Below, piece by piece: positions 17,155-26,306 of a DNA stretch of 32,391 nt. The position numbers were made by a program, and so were the translations under genes. The first letter of the stretch is position 1. Each line of letters starts with the position of its first letter. The notes beneath the pieces were generated by a model. That model was not told where the DNA came from. It saw nothing but the letters and a program-made list of their open reading frames with translations, and did no database searches. Location of the stretch: positions 1-32,391 of the forward strand of contig JASKKX010000016.1 of the NCBI GenBank assembly GCA_030153935.1. The letters run 5' to 3'. The DNA comes from Verrucomicrobiota bacterium. GTDB lineage: Bacteria > Verrucomicrobiota > Kiritimatiellia > Kiritimatiellales > Tichowtungiaceae.

Positions 17155-18183
17155 TCAGTTTCCCTCAATTTTCCGTATTTTCTCTTCCAGTTTACGCACC
17201 CGTTCTCTTAGTTTCGGAATAAGCATGATTTCGGCATGACTGCGCTTCATTTTAGCAACCGGCATCGCAGGCCCTCCCATGACATAGGCGCCGTCAGGAA
17301 GATCCTTGGTGACACCGGACTGCGGGCCGACGATGACTCCGGAACCGATTTTAAGATGGCCGGAAATCCCGGCCTGTCCAGCCAGAATCGTGCGTTCCCC
17401 CACGGACGTACTGCCGGCGATCCCGACCTGGGATATGATCACGGCGTGATCGCCGATCACTACGTTGTGGCCGATCTGAACCAGATTATCGATTTTCACG
17501 CCGTTGCCGATCGCCGTCTTTCCAAAGCGGGCGCGATCGATCGTTGTGTTGGCGCCGATTTCCACGTCATTGCCGATTTCCACTGTCCCGATTTGGGGAA
17601 TTTTCGTGCGCACTCCGTTCCTATCGACGGAGTAACCAAAGCCGTCGCTGCCGATCACCGTTCCATTATGCAGGATCGCACGATCTCCGATTCGCACAAA
17701 TTCCCGAATAGAAACGTGAGGATACAGAAGCCCGCCGGTGCCGATTACACTTCCGTACCCAATGCAGCAGTTTGCCATCAAAACGGTACCGGCTCCGATT
17801 TTTACACCGGCCTCAACCACACACAGCGGGCCCACAGACACTCCCTCACCCAGCTCCGCATCTTCCGCAACAACTGCTGACGGATGTACTCCGGGAACCG
17901 GACGCGGCGGCGGGGTATAAAAAAGCATGGCAGCGCGGGCAAAGGCTTTATCCGGATTTTTGACGCGAATCAGGGCGGCCGGACATTCACGGTTCCAGTC
18001 CTCAGACACAATCACCGCAGATGCCCCTGTCACCGCGGCTTCAGCCTCGTAGCGGGGGTTGGCCAGGAAACTGATTTCTCCGGTTCCGGCCGAATGGATT
18101 CCCCCTACACCTCGAATAAGAATGTCGCCATCGCCTTCTAAACGGCCGCCAATCTGTGCGGCCAATTCAGAGAGTCTGATCAT
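17155..18183 (-). CDS. lpxD: UDP-3-O-acylglucosamine N-acyltransferase LpxD
   Basis: A 342-residue enzyme of lipid A synthesis that adds the second hydroxyacyl chain to UDP-3-O-acylglucosamine, using acyl-carrier protein as donor, at the cytoplasmic face. The N-terminal uridine-binding domain spans about 1-95. A left-handed beta helix of hexapeptide repeats covers about 100-300, including VQIGHNVVIGDHAVI with the conserved histidine, and GSDGFGYS. The C-terminal helix LRERVRKLEEKIRKIE closes the trimer. GGGAG lies eight A bases before the ATG. It is the last gene of the bamA-skp-lpxD order also found in E. coli, but fabZ and lpxA do not follow. Confidence 0.96.
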   Translation of the reverse strand: MIRLSELAAQIGGRLEGDGDILIRGVGGIHSAGTGEISFLANPRYEAEAAVTGASAVIVSEDWNRECPAALIRVKNPDKAFARAAMLFYTPPPRPVPGVHPSAVVAEDAELGEGVSVGPLCVVEAGVKIGAGTVLMANCCIGYGSVIGTGGLLYPHVSIREFVRIGDRAILHNGTVIGSDGFGYSVDRNGVRTKIPQIGTVEIGNDVEIGANTTIDRARFGKTAIGNGVKIDNLVQIGHNVVIGDHAVIISQVGIAGSTSVGERTILAGQAGISGHLKIGSGVIVGPQSGVTKDLPDGAYVMGGPAMPVAKMKRSHAEIMLIPKLRERVRKLEEKIRKIEGN

Positions 18184-18232
18184 TTTTTTTCTCCCTGGTC
18201 ATACCGAGTTTCTGCCTTATTTTTAAAAACAC

Positions 18233-18808
18233 CTATTTTAATGCATCCACAGGACGTCTGCTGTTCAGCTCTGCCAGAATGGCCTCTGTAATCTCTACAT
18301 CAGGATGTGTATAAATAAAAACTCCGACGGCAGAACGCCGGGAAGAATTGTCAATAACAGCCAGCAGTCCTTCCCGTTTAGCATACTCAACCACCGCCTG
18401 ACGGATTTCATCCATAATCGTCTGACTCATCCGGGAAATCTGCTGCTGCAGCTGCTTCTGTTGAAGGCTCACAAACTCTTCCAGATCTTTCTGTTTCGTG
18501 CGCAGTTCAAGCAGGCGTTCTTCATAAAGCATTCGTTTACTGTCGCGGATTTCCTTTGCAAGGGTGATATCCCGTGATTCTTCTCTCAGAGCGTCCACCT
18601 CTGCACTGATGGCGGAAATTTCTCCCACCATATTCTGACGCTTTTCCTCTATATCCTGCTGCTGGGTTTCAATTTTTGATTTAGCAAGTTGAGTTTTATA
18701 AAAATCGTTGAAAACCTGCTCCAGATTGACAAATACGATGCGTTCCTCAGCACGGACTGTCCCCGCGATCAAAAATACAGACAAACCGAGTAATACTAAT
18801 TTTTTCAT
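18233..18808 (-). CDS. skp: Periplasmic OmpH/Skp-family chaperone
   Basis: A 191-residue exported protein. A signal peptide (MKKLVLLGLSVFLIAGTVRA, cleavage near residue 20) is followed by the short strand RIVFVNLEQVFNDF and then about 100 residues of long charged helices rich in glutamine and glutamate, ending in IDNSSRRSAVGVFIY. Skp trimers hold unfolded outer-membrane proteins in the periplasm and pass them to the BAM complex. The gene lies 21 bases after bamA and 49 before lpxD, the classical neighbourhood. Length is slightly above that of E. coli Skp (161 residues). Sequence identity within this family is low, so the call rests on architecture plus context. Confidence 0.9.
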   Translation of the reverse strand: MKKLVLLGLSVFLIAGTVRAEERIVFVNLEQVFNDFYKTQLAKSKIETQQQDIEEKRQNMVGEISAISAEVDALREESRDITLAKEIRDSKRMLYEERLLELRTKQKDLEEFVSLQQKQLQQQISRMSQTIMDEIRQAVVEYAKREGLLAVIDNSSRRSAVGVFIYTHPDVEITEAILAELNSRRPVDALK

Positions 18809-18829
18809 ATCAGCTCTTTTGCTCGTTAA

Positions 18830-21223
18830 TCAAAAGGTATATCCCATCATGAAACTGAAGCGCGGATCAGCGTCCTCATTGTCATCATCTGTAATGTGCG
18901 GAAATGCATAATCCAGCCTCAACGGGAACATCGGCAGATCCAACCGCATTCCGATACCATATCCGGAGTTGATGTCCGCATCAACGAAATCAAACACATC
19001 TTCTGAGACAGCGCCGATATCATAAAAGAAAGCCAAGCGGACTTTACTCCAGAACGGTATTGTATATTCGGCAGTCGCATACCAGCTGCTCAGCCCGCCG
19101 ATCGGTTCGTCGGAATCGCTTACAGACCGCGGACTGACATCCCTGTACTTGAATGCCCGGATCGTTCGCGGACCCCCCAGATAAAGACGGTCATAAAGAG
19201 GAACATGGGAAGATCCGTCATAGGAATCAATCGTAGCGATGGCTCCTTTGAGGTTAAAGACGTGCCCCCCCGGTATCGGCCAGAACTGTGAAGATTTGGC
19301 TTCCAGCTTATACGTATCTGTTTGGGCACCCAGGGGGCCCCCCGCGACTTCAATTCCGGCAGAACTGTAATTTCCTTTTGTCGGAATAAAAAACTGATCG
19401 CGCGTATCACGGGAAACCGTAAAGCCCACCGTCGATTTAGTGAGGGAGCCTTTTTCATCTTTAATTTCAATAGCAGCATCTGAGTCCACATTGGAAACCT
19501 TGAATTGTTCCAGTGAATAGCTTAGCGTACCGCGCATAAACGGCCCCAGCGGCTTGGTGAGCGAAGTACGCCCTCCGAGGGTCTCCAGGTCATATTCATT
19601 GCTGTAATAACTGTTGCTGTGACGATAAAGAGATGTTTCTAAAGATAATTTCCGGTCAAGAAACCACGGCTCGGTAAATGAGATCTCGACATCGTTACGA
19701 CTGCTCCCGGCCTGCATCCGGATTTTCATTTTCTGCCCGTTCCCGACTGGGGGCCAACGGTTGATATCGAAATTCCCATGAGACAGTTCGACGAATCCGA
19801 CAATATTGTCCTCGCTGGAGAATCCTGCACCGAACAGAAACTTTCCCATTTGCTTTTCTTTCACAGCAAACGTCAGGTCATAGGCATTGGTTTCCGCCGC
19901 GGGAGTATAGGAACTGTCTACCGTATCGAAGTAACCCAGGTTTTTCAGCCGGTGTTCACTGGTCTCCACCTTCTGCTGATTGAACAGTTCCCCCGGATAA
20001 ACCGCCAGCTCGCGCCGAAGCACTTCATCCCGTGTTATCTCATTTCCCCGAATGTGGATTTCATTGATACTCGCCAACGTTCCTTCATGCACATCAAACC
20101 GGATATCCGCCGTCTTTGTATCCGGATCCGTAGTAATAACCGGGATCACATAGTTATGAATGTACCCCCGGTTGCCGTAATAGTGGTTCACTGCGGAAGC
20201 CGCATCATCAATGGCTGATTGCGATGCAATATCTCCACGGTTCAGTTTAATCTGTTTTTCAAGCGTTGAGACGTCAAAGAGGGTCACTCCATCAAAACTG
20301 ATCGTGCCGACCCGGTACTGCGGACCTTCATTAACCACATAATGCAGTTCAATCTTACCGTCACCCAGATCATGCATTGTCGGAGCCTCTGCTTTTACAT
20401 CGAGAAATCCGTGATCCTTATAGAACTCACGAATTGCCGCCAGATCGGTTTCCGTAAGTTCAGGATGATAAGATCCAAACCAGGGTGTGATCCACCAGGT
20501 AGGCCTCTGCTTTATCACTTTTCTAAGCTCTTTTTGCTCAAAACGGGAAGAATACTCATCTCGAGAGGAAAAAATGTGGGGAATCAGCTTTTTAAAAAAC
20601 CGGCCGGTGCGCGCCGCACGGCTGTCACTCTCAAAACGTTCGCCTTCAAAGCGGATCTTTTTGACACGCATCTTTTTCCCTTCGTCCACGATCACGCGCA
20701 GATCGACCGCATCGCTTTCTGGATCCGGAATCAGTTCCCAGGTCACAGTGGCATCGGGATATTTGTTTCTATGACAGAAGGTTTCCACTTTTCGCGCTTT
20801 TTCGCCGATCATCGCGTCATCCACATAGTCCCCGAGGTTCAGCTTAAGCTGATTGTTGATTTTTTTATTACCGATCCCTTCCGCACCTATAATTTCAATT
20901 CGATGCAGACGCCTCCGGCTGGCCACATTATAAACGAGAACAAACTTCTCCCCGTCATGTTCCACGTTGGCGCGAACGAATGAAAATCGGCCGGATCTCC
21001 GAAGATTATCGACATCACGGGCAACGGCGGCATTAAGTTCTTTCTCGTTCTCAATTTCCTGCCCGGCGCGCAACGAGGTATAGGCACGGACAAACGAATC
21101 ATCCAGTTTTGTATTCTCAAGATCTTCTATACGGACTTCGTCCAGTATCAGGGCAAATAATGCCGTTGGAGCCGCTAGAAAAAGGATCATCAGAATGGCG
21201 GAAATCAGTTTATTTTTTTTCAT
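18830..21223 (-). CDS. bamA: Outer membrane protein assembly factor BamA
   Basis: A 797-residue Omp85 protein, the core of the BAM machine that inserts beta-barrel proteins. A signal peptide ends near residue 24 (TALFA). About 390 residues follow that can hold five POTRA domains, for example RIEIIGAEGIGNKKINNQL, RVGTISFDGVTLFDVSTLE and EIHIRGNEITRDEVLRREL. The C-terminal barrel begins near KFLFGAGFSSEDNIVGF and ends with the aromatic beta-signal RFSFMMGYTF. The loop 6 motif, usually (V/I)RGF, reads IRAF here, with Ala690 in place of glycine. Spacing to dnaB is 11 bases and to skp 21 bases, so it is translated from a shared transcript. The length is close to the E. coli value of 810. Confidence 0.96.
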   Translation of the reverse strand: MKKNKLISAILMILFLAAPTALFALILDEVRIEDLENTKLDDSFVRAYTSLRAGQEIENEKELNAAVARDVDNLRRSGRFSFVRANVEHDGEKFVLVYNVASRRRLHRIEIIGAEGIGNKKINNQLKLNLGDYVDDAMIGEKARKVETFCHRNKYPDATVTWELIPDPESDAVDLRVIVDEGKKMRVKKIRFEGERFESDSRAARTGRFFKKLIPHIFSSRDEYSSRFEQKELRKVIKQRPTWWITPWFGSYHPELTETDLAAIREFYKDHGFLDVKAEAPTMHDLGDGKIELHYVVNEGPQYRVGTISFDGVTLFDVSTLEKQIKLNRGDIASQSAIDDAASAVNHYYGNRGYIHNYVIPVITTDPDTKTADIRFDVHEGTLASINEIHIRGNEITRDEVLRRELAVYPGELFNQQKVETSEHRLKNLGYFDTVDSSYTPAAETNAYDLTFAVKEKQMGKFLFGAGFSSEDNIVGFVELSHGNFDINRWPPVGNGQKMKIRMQAGSSRNDVEISFTEPWFLDRKLSLETSLYRHSNSYYSNEYDLETLGGRTSLTKPLGPFMRGTLSYSLEQFKVSNVDSDAAIEIKDEKGSLTKSTVGFTVSRDTRDQFFIPTKGNYSSAGIEVAGGPLGAQTDTYKLEAKSSQFWPIPGGHVFNLKGAIATIDSYDGSSHVPLYDRLYLGGPRTIRAFKYRDVSPRSVSDSDEPIGGLSSWYATAEYTIPFWSKVRLAFFYDIGAVSEDVFDFVDADINSGYGIGMRLDLPMFPLRLDYAFPHITDDDNEDADPRFSFMMGYTF

Positions 21224-21234
21224 CGGCTTTCTTT

Positions 21235-22626
21235 TTAATCTATGGAGATTCCCGCGCCGACATCGTCATAACGTGTCTCCCGGTCTTCAAATCGTGTGAG
21301 TTCTCTAAAAAAGTTCAGTTTCACTTCGCCGGTCGGACCGTTGCGGTGCTTGGCGATATCAACAATAGCCAATGTATCGTCTCCACTGCCCGGTTCCATT
21401 TCTTTGTTATAATAAGACGGACGCTGCAGCAGCAGCACAACATCGGCATCCTGCTCAATGGCTCCGGAATCGCGCAAATCGGATAGACGCGGCTTTCCAT
21501 CACGGGTGCCCTGCTCCGGAGCGCGGCTGAGCTGACTTAGAATCAGGATCGGTATTTTCAGCTCCTTGGCCATTGCCTTGATTCCGTTGGAAATGGAGGC
21601 CGTCTCCTGCTGGCGCCCTTCCCGCGAGCGGCGTTTGTCGTGCAAAAGCTGTAAATAATCGATGACAATCAGATCGACGTTATAAATCCGCTTCATGCGC
21701 CTGGCACGGGCGCGCAGATCCATGATATCAAGGCCGGCGGAGTCATCCACAATAATTGAGGCTTTCCCCAGCTGATCGGCGGCCGATGAAAGCCGCGTGC
21801 GATCGGTCTCCGAGAAGAAATCCTTCCAGGCGGGAACTCCGGCTTTGCTGAACAGCATGCGGCGAACGAGTTGATCCTGCGACATTTCGAGGCTGAAGAC
21901 CCCGACAGCATATTTCCGCCGGGTGCCGCGCCCGAGGGCAGCGTGTTCGGCAATATTCATGGCCAGCGAAGTTTTTCCCATCGACGGGCGGGCGGCCAGT
22001 ACAATCATATCCGTATTATGCAGACCGCGCAGCTCCTTATCCAGGCTTGCAAAACCGGTCGGAACACCGTCATCAATCGTCGTGCCTTCAATAATTTTCC
22101 CGGCAGTTTTATAGACAACATTTTTCCAGTCTTCGGCTGAAAGATTTTTTTTATCGCTAAGCTCAAAAAAGGCTTCCTCGGTCCTGCTGAGCAGTTCTTC
22201 GGCCTCTTCGGCCTCGTCAGGGCTGTAGCAGCGGTCAATGGTTTCAGCGGCCTGAGAGATAATGCGTCTCAGCAGATGTTTCTGCTGGACGATATCCATG
22301 TAGTATTCGGCATGGGCTGAAGTCGGCGTGCTGTCGATCAATCCTTCCAGAAAGGCATAGCCACCGATTTGATCAAGCTTCCCGTTGACCTTGAGGTCTT
22401 CGCCAACGGTCAGCAGGTCGATGGCGCGCGCGCGCTGATACATATCCAGCACCTGCTCAAAAAGCAGGCGGTGCGCAGGAATATAAAAAGAATCGGCGCT
22501 AACCGCTTTCATCGAACAGAGTTCGATGACACGCGGAGGTTCGATCAGAGCAGAGCCCAGAACACCACGTTCGGCTTCCTCACTGTAGGGCGGAAGGCGA
22601 CGCCCGTTCTGATCGATAGAACTCAT
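21235..22626 (-). CDS. dnaB: Replicative DNA helicase DnaB
   Basis: A 463-residue hexameric helicase that unwinds DNA at the replication fork. The N-terminal domain starts LPPYSEEAERGVLGSALIEP and is the primase-interacting bundle. The RecA-like motor has Walker A ARPSMGKTSLAMN, Walker B LIVIDYLQLL, and the PRLSDLRDSGAIEQDADVV segment with the arginine finger region. No intein is present. Its ATG overlaps the rplI stop by one base (TAATG), so it is translationally coupled to rplI, as in the widespread rpsF-ssb-rpsR-rplI-dnaB cluster. The C-terminus is short. Confidence 0.97.
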   Translation of the reverse strand: MSSIDQNGRRLPPYSEEAERGVLGSALIEPPRVIELCSMKAVSADSFYIPAHRLLFEQVLDMYQRARAIDLLTVGEDLKVNGKLDQIGGYAFLEGLIDSTPTSAHAEYYMDIVQQKHLLRRIISQAAETIDRCYSPDEAEEAEELLSRTEEAFFELSDKKNLSAEDWKNVVYKTAGKIIEGTTIDDGVPTGFASLDKELRGLHNTDMIVLAARPSMGKTSLAMNIAEHAALGRGTRRKYAVGVFSLEMSQDQLVRRMLFSKAGVPAWKDFFSETDRTRLSSAADQLGKASIIVDDSAGLDIMDLRARARRMKRIYNVDLIVIDYLQLLHDKRRSREGRQQETASISNGIKAMAKELKIPILILSQLSRAPEQGTRDGKPRLSDLRDSGAIEQDADVVLLLQRPSYYNKEMEPGSGDDTLAIVDIAKHRNGPTGEVKLNFFRELTRFEDRETRYDDVGAGISID

Positions 22627-23075
22627 TATTCCTCAACGATCCATACCTTCACTATAGCTTTCACTTCGGGATGGAGGTCGATAGGAACATCGAAAACCCC
22701 GAGTTCGTGAAACGGTCCGTCGAGTTTGATCTGATTCCGTTCAAGGTGAATGCCGTGTTCAGCGATCTTTTCAATAATCTGCGCACTGCCCACCGAACCG
22801 AACATTTTACCGGATTCGGCTGTTTTCACGGCGATCGTGCAGGAAATATTTTCAAATTTCTTTGCCAGCTCCTCCGCCGCGGTCTTTTCTTTCCGCATCA
22901 GTTCAAGGCGTTCCATGCGTTTCTTTTCGATCTGCCGTTTTTTCCCCTCGGTCACTGCCGAGGCTTTTCCTTTCGGAAACAGATAGTTGCGGGCGTACCC
23001 GTCCGCCACACGAACCACATCCCCTTCAATCCCGAGACCGGGAACCGCGTCCATCAACAAAACTTCTAAAGCCAT
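22626..23075 (-). CDS. rplI: 50S ribosomal protein bL9
   Basis: A 149-residue ribosomal protein. The N-terminal domain has EVLLMDAVPGLGIEGDVVRV and the conserved GYARNYLFPKGKA, then a long central helix (KKRQIEKKRMERLELMRKEK) and the C-terminal RNA-binding domain with the signature KMFGSVGSAQI. The ATG at 23075 is chosen because AGGAG lies eight bases before it and the conserved MALEVLL begins there; the open frame extends 15 codons further without homology. It stops within the dnaB start. Confidence 0.97.
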   Translation of the reverse strand: MALEVLLMDAVPGLGIEGDVVRVADGYARNYLFPKGKASAVTEGKKRQIEKKRMERLELMRKEKTAAEELAKKFENISCTIAVKTAESGKMFGSVGSAQIIEKIAEHGIHLERNQIKLDGPFHELGVFDVPIDLHPEVKAIVKVWIVEE

Positions 23076-23097
23076 TTGTGTTTCTCCTGAATATTGC

Positions 23098-23301
23098 TTA
23101 GCGCAAAAGGCCCATAACACGAGCCTGCCGGATTGCCCGTTTCACCTGACGCTGCTGCTTGGAGCTCACCCCGGTATAGCGGCGCGAAAGAATTTTCCCG
23201 CGTTCGGTCATGAACTTGCGAAGCAGTTCTGCATCTTTATAATCAATTTCTGTGACGCCTTCCAGAAGTCGGCCGCCCTTTTCCTCTTTATTGTATGCCA
23301 T
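23098..23301 (-). CDS. rpsR: 30S ribosomal protein bS18
   Basis: A 67-residue small-subunit protein that partners bS6 on the platform. The core is [22 protein letters not shown] followed by [20 protein letters not shown] and the typical end ARVMGLLR. It has no cysteine zinc motif, so it is the zinc-independent form. The gene lies 18 bases after ssb and 22 before rplI. Confidence 0.97.
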   Translation of the reverse strand: MAYNKEEKGGRLLEGVTEIDYKDAELLRKFMTERGKILSRRYTGVSSKQQRQVKRAIRQARVMGLLR

Positions 23302-23319
23302 TCCTATATCCTTTCCTTA

Positions 23320-23739
23320 TCAAAACGGAATATCATCCTCATCGGCCGCAGTGTTGTTCGGAGGCGGAGTCTTTTCGCGCGGAGTGTCCGCCGTATCCGC
23401 GGTTCTCTTCGGCGAACCGAGGAACTGCACGCGATCGGCACGCACCCGCAATTTACTGCGTTTTTCACCCTGCTGATTTTCCCACTGATCGAGCTTCAAC
23501 CGGCCTTCAATAAGCACCGGGGAACCTTTATACAGATATTCCGCGCAGATTTCCGCCTGCCGGGCCCAAACCTCTACGTCCACGAAAACCGTACTTTCCA
23601 CCGTTTCGCCGGCTTTGTTCTTATAACTCTCATTCACGGCCAGCCCGAGATCCCCCACCGCAGTTCCCGACGGTGTGTAACGCACTTCAGGATCACGGGT
23701 CAGATTACCCATCAGGAATACGCGGTTCAGTGTCGACAT
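23320..23739 (-). CDS. ssb: Single-stranded DNA-binding protein
   Basis: A 139-residue tetrameric protein coating single-stranded DNA in replication and repair. The OB fold runs from LNRVFLMGNLTRDPEVRYTP to about residue 108, including VFVDVEVWARQAEICAEYL and GRLKLDQWENQQGEKRSKL. A short disordered tail ends in the acidic tip DEDDIPF, which recruits partner enzymes. The start lies two bases after the rpsF stop. Confidence 0.97.
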   Translation of the reverse strand: MSTLNRVFLMGNLTRDPEVRYTPSGTAVGDLGLAVNESYKNKAGETVESTVFVDVEVWARQAEICAEYLYKGSPVLIEGRLKLDQWENQQGEKRSKLRVRADRVQFLGSPKRTADTADTPREKTPPPNNTAADEDDIPF

Positions 23740-23741
23740 GG

Positions 23742-24053
23742 TTATGCCTCCTGAGCGGTTTCAACCTCTTCCTTCTTTATAAATTGAGCACGAAACACAT
23801 CCGTCGCAAGTTTCAGACGACGCTTGAACGCATCCATCCGGTCTCCATCCAGGCGGAACATCATCACAACATAAATTCCCGCTTTCTTTTTATGCATCGG
23901 CCGGGCAAACGAACGTTTTCCCAGACGGGTCGAGCTTTCCAGCGTACCGTTCAGTTTTTCGAGTTCGGTTTTCACCGCCTCGATCGACTGGTCGAGCTGT
24001 TCTTCTTCCAGCATTTCCGGGAAAATAAAAAGTCCCTCATACAGTGTTTTCAA
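23742..24053 (-). CDS. rpsF: 30S ribosomal protein bS6
   Basis: A 103-residue platform protein of the small subunit, dimerising with bS18. It has the ferredoxin-like fold: YEGLFIFPEMLEEEQLDQSI, the central KRSFARPMHKKKAGIYVVMMF, and the last strand with DVFRAQFIKKEE. There is no long glutamate tail as in E. coli. It follows pth after 16 bases and precedes ssb by two. Confidence 0.96.
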   Translation of the reverse strand: MKTLYEGLFIFPEMLEEEQLDQSIEAVKTELEKLNGTLESSTRLGKRSFARPMHKKKAGIYVVMMFRLDGDRMDAFKRRLKLATDVFRAQFIKKEEVETAQEA

Positions 24054-24069
24054 TTTTTCCTCCTTACTC

Positions 24070-24636
24070 CTACCCTCTATTAAAACAGTTCATGGCCTGC
24101 TCAACTCCTGCGGTACAGGTCATTTCCACCGCATCGGCCGCACGCCCGATGATATCCTTCAATCCATCCCGCTCAGCGGCTGAAAACGGACCAAGGACAT
24201 AATCCGAAAGGGTCAGCTTATCAGGTTTCTGTCCAATGCCAACCCGAATCCTGCTGAAAGCACTGCTTCCCAAGGCATTGATCACCGACTGCACCCCGTT
24301 GTGCTTTCCGGACGACCCCTGCGCACGTACCCGTAACTGCCCCCGCTCAAGTGCGACATCGTCAAAAACCACCAGCAAATCGTCAATGCCGCACTTCTCC
24401 TTCCGAAGAATCGGAACCACAGCCAGCCCGCTGCGGTTCATGTAGGTCTGCGGCTTAATGAGCCGAACTTTTTCACTGCCGATCATTCCCCTGCCGATCT
24501 GGGCAGGAAAACGCCAGCTTCGGCGAAATGAAACGCCCAGCCGTTCAGCAAGTTCGTCCAGCACCAGAAATCCAATATTATGACGGGTCATTTCATACTC
24601 CCGCCCGGGATTTCCCAGACCGACGATGATTTTCAC
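24070..24636 (-). CDS. pth: Peptidyl-tRNA hydrolase
   Basis: A 188-residue cytoplasmic esterase that frees tRNA from prematurely released peptidyl-tRNA. The conserved start KIIVGLGNPGREYEMTRHN carries the catalytic histidine. The QTYMNRSG, VFDDVALERGQLRVR and GSSGKHNGVQSVI motifs follow. The GTG at 24636 is preferred because GGGAG is eight bases upstream; another GTG three codons earlier (24645) has the GGGAG right against it, which is too close. It lies 27 bases after rplY, a very common pairing, and 16 bases before rpsF. Confidence 0.96.
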   Translation of the reverse strand: MKIIVGLGNPGREYEMTRHNIGFLVLDELAERLGVSFRRSWRFPAQIGRGMIGSEKVRLIKPQTYMNRSGLAVVPILRKEKCGIDDLLVVFDDVALERGQLRVRAQGSSGKHNGVQSVINALGSSAFSRIRVGIGQKPDKLTLSDYVLGPFSAAERDGLKDIIGRAADAVEMTCTAGVEQAMNCFNRG

Positions 24637-24663
24637 TTCAGACACTCCCGGGAGGAACAGAGA

Positions 24664-25302
24664 TTACTCAGCCTCTTCGTCCTTGTTCTCGCGAATCACT
24701 TCCGGTTCGGCTCCGCCCTCGCCTTCAGCAGTCTCTTCTTCAATTACTTTCGGTTCGGAAACCGCCGCCACGCCGATATCTTCATCAATCAGGATTTTAA
24801 ATTTTGATAAATCAGGCAGGATATCCTTGACGAACAGCATATCGCCGATCCCCAGTCTGGACACATCCACGTTGACTTTTTCCGGAATATCCGCAGGCAG
24901 ACATTCAATTTCGATCGAGTGCAGCAGGTGTTCAAGCACCCCTCCCTGCAGGACCCCGACGGCGTCACCGACGAGTTCAACCGGCACTTCAACACGCAGC
25001 TTCTTATTCAGTGCCACTTCCTGCAGATCGACATGCATCACGCTGCCGGTCAGCGCATCGTGCTGCACATCTTTCAGCAGAACAGACTCCTCTTTGCCCC
25101 CGTCGATCTGAATCTGAATCATCACATGCTCACTGGCATGGTGGTGCAGCATCAGTTCGAATTCATGCTTCGGCAGAGAAACCGAACGGGCCTCACTGCC
25201 TTCGCTGTAAATCACCCCCGGCACCCAGCCTTCGCGGCGCAGACGGCGCGCATGGGAAGAACCCTTCTGCTCTCTGTTCTTTACTGTAATTTTTGTGTCC
25301 AT
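24664..25302 (-). CDS. rplY: 50S ribosomal protein bL25, long Ctc form
   Basis: A 212-residue 5S rRNA-binding protein of the two-domain TL5/Ctc type. The N-terminal bL25 domain starts TKITVKNREQKGSSHARRLR and has WVPGVIYSEG. The C-terminal beta domain has HLLHSIEIECLPADIPEKVN and ends in an acidic tail of about 30 residues. The ATG at 25302 fits the family start and has GAGGA close by; a TTG six codons upstream is less likely. The prs-rplY-pth order is widely conserved. It starts 14 bases after the prs stop. Confidence 0.96.
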   Translation of the reverse strand: MDTKITVKNREQKGSSHARRLRREGWVPGVIYSEGSEARSVSLPKHEFELMLHHHASEHVMIQIQIDGGKEESVLLKDVQHDALTGSVMHVDLQEVALNKKLRVEVPVELVGDAVGVLQGGVLEHLLHSIEIECLPADIPEKVNVDVSRLGIGDMLFVKDILPDLSKFKILIDEDIGVAAVSEPKVIEEETAEGEGGAEPEVIRENKDEEAE

Positions 25303-25316
25303 AATTCCTCTTTTCC

Positions 25317-26246
25317 TCAAGTGATCCTGAAAAGCGATGTCACTGAATTGTTATTGTGAATGCGGCAGATTGCCTCGGCCAGCAGTTCCGCCACAGAAAG
25401 CACCGTCACCCGGCTGCCGACATCGCAGCGGGCCGGAACACTGTCGGTGGTTATCAGTTCAGAAATCGATGACTCGCTGAGACGTTCTACTCCTTTGCAG
25501 TTCAGCAGGGAATGGCTCACCATCGCACGAATCGATGCTGCACCGGCTTTCTCCAGCAACCGGGCTGCTGCCGTCAGCGTACCGGCGGTTGATGTCATAT
25601 CGTCGACCAATACCGTGTTACAGCCCTTCACGTCACCTACAAGATGGGTCGCCGAAACCCGATCGGCACTTTTACGTTCCTTGCCAACCACCGCAACCCC
25701 GGCATCCAGCATTTCTGCATAGGTCGCAGCCAGCTTCATCCCGCCCGTATCCGGGGATACTACGACAAGATTCTCCAGCTTCTTCTCACGCAGATATTTC
25801 ACAAACACCGGCGCAGCATAAAGATGATCCACCGGAATATCAAAAAATCCCTGGATCTGCTGTGCGTGCAAATCCATCGTCAGCAGGCGGCTTGTACCCG
25901 CCGCCACCAGCAGATTGGCCACCAGCTTCGCGGTGATCGGAACACGCGGCTGATCTTTGCGGTCCTGCCGGGCATAGCCGTAAAACGGGAGCACCGCCGT
26001 AATGCGCTGCGCCGAAGCACGCCGGGCCGCATCAATCATAATCAGCAGTTCCATCAGATTCTCATTCGGGGGATAGGATGTCGGCTGAATAATGAAAATA
26101 TCGCGTCCACGGATGTTTTCAACGATCTTCACAAAGACCTCACCGTCCGGGAAACGGCTGATTTGTACATCACAGAGTTTTTCACCTGTTTTCGCAGCAA
26201 TGCGTTCCGCTAAATCTCTATGGGCTGTTCCTGTCAGAATTTTCAA
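25317..26246 (-). CDS. prs: Ribose-phosphate pyrophosphokinase
   Basis: A 309-residue enzyme making PRPP from ribose 5-phosphate and ATP for nucleotide, histidine and tryptophan synthesis. The ATP-site segment FYGYARQDRK, the metal-binding DLHAQQIQGFF, the flexible-loop VVSPDTGGMKLA and the PRPP-binding loop VLVDDMTSTAGTL are all present. The start codon is TTG at 26246, with AAGGA nine bases upstream, and the conserved KILTGTAHRDLAERIA follows directly. It lies 60 bases after the tRNA-Gln gene. Length is normal for class I. Confidence 0.96.
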   Translation of the reverse strand: MKILTGTAHRDLAERIAAKTGEKLCDVQISRFPDGEVFVKIVENIRGRDIFIIQPTSYPPNENLMELLIMIDAARRASAQRITAVLPFYGYARQDRKDQPRVPITAKLVANLLVAAGTSRLLTMDLHAQQIQGFFDIPVDHLYAAPVFVKYLREKKLENLVVVSPDTGGMKLAATYAEMLDAGVAVVGKERKSADRVSATHLVGDVKGCNTVLVDDMTSTAGTLTAAARLLEKAGAASIRAMVSHSLLNCKGVERLSESSISELITTDSVPARCDVGSRVTVLSVAELLAEAICRIHNNNSVTSLFRIT

Positions 26247-26306
26247 ACTGTCTTTTCCTTACTCATACTTACTCTGTGTTTTACCGGTCGGGACCCTGCG
26301 ATGGAT

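Noticed and set aside
17112-17155. Run of seven T on the minus strand after lpxD as a terminator
   Set aside because: No stem-loop precedes the T run, so an intrinsic terminator is not supported.
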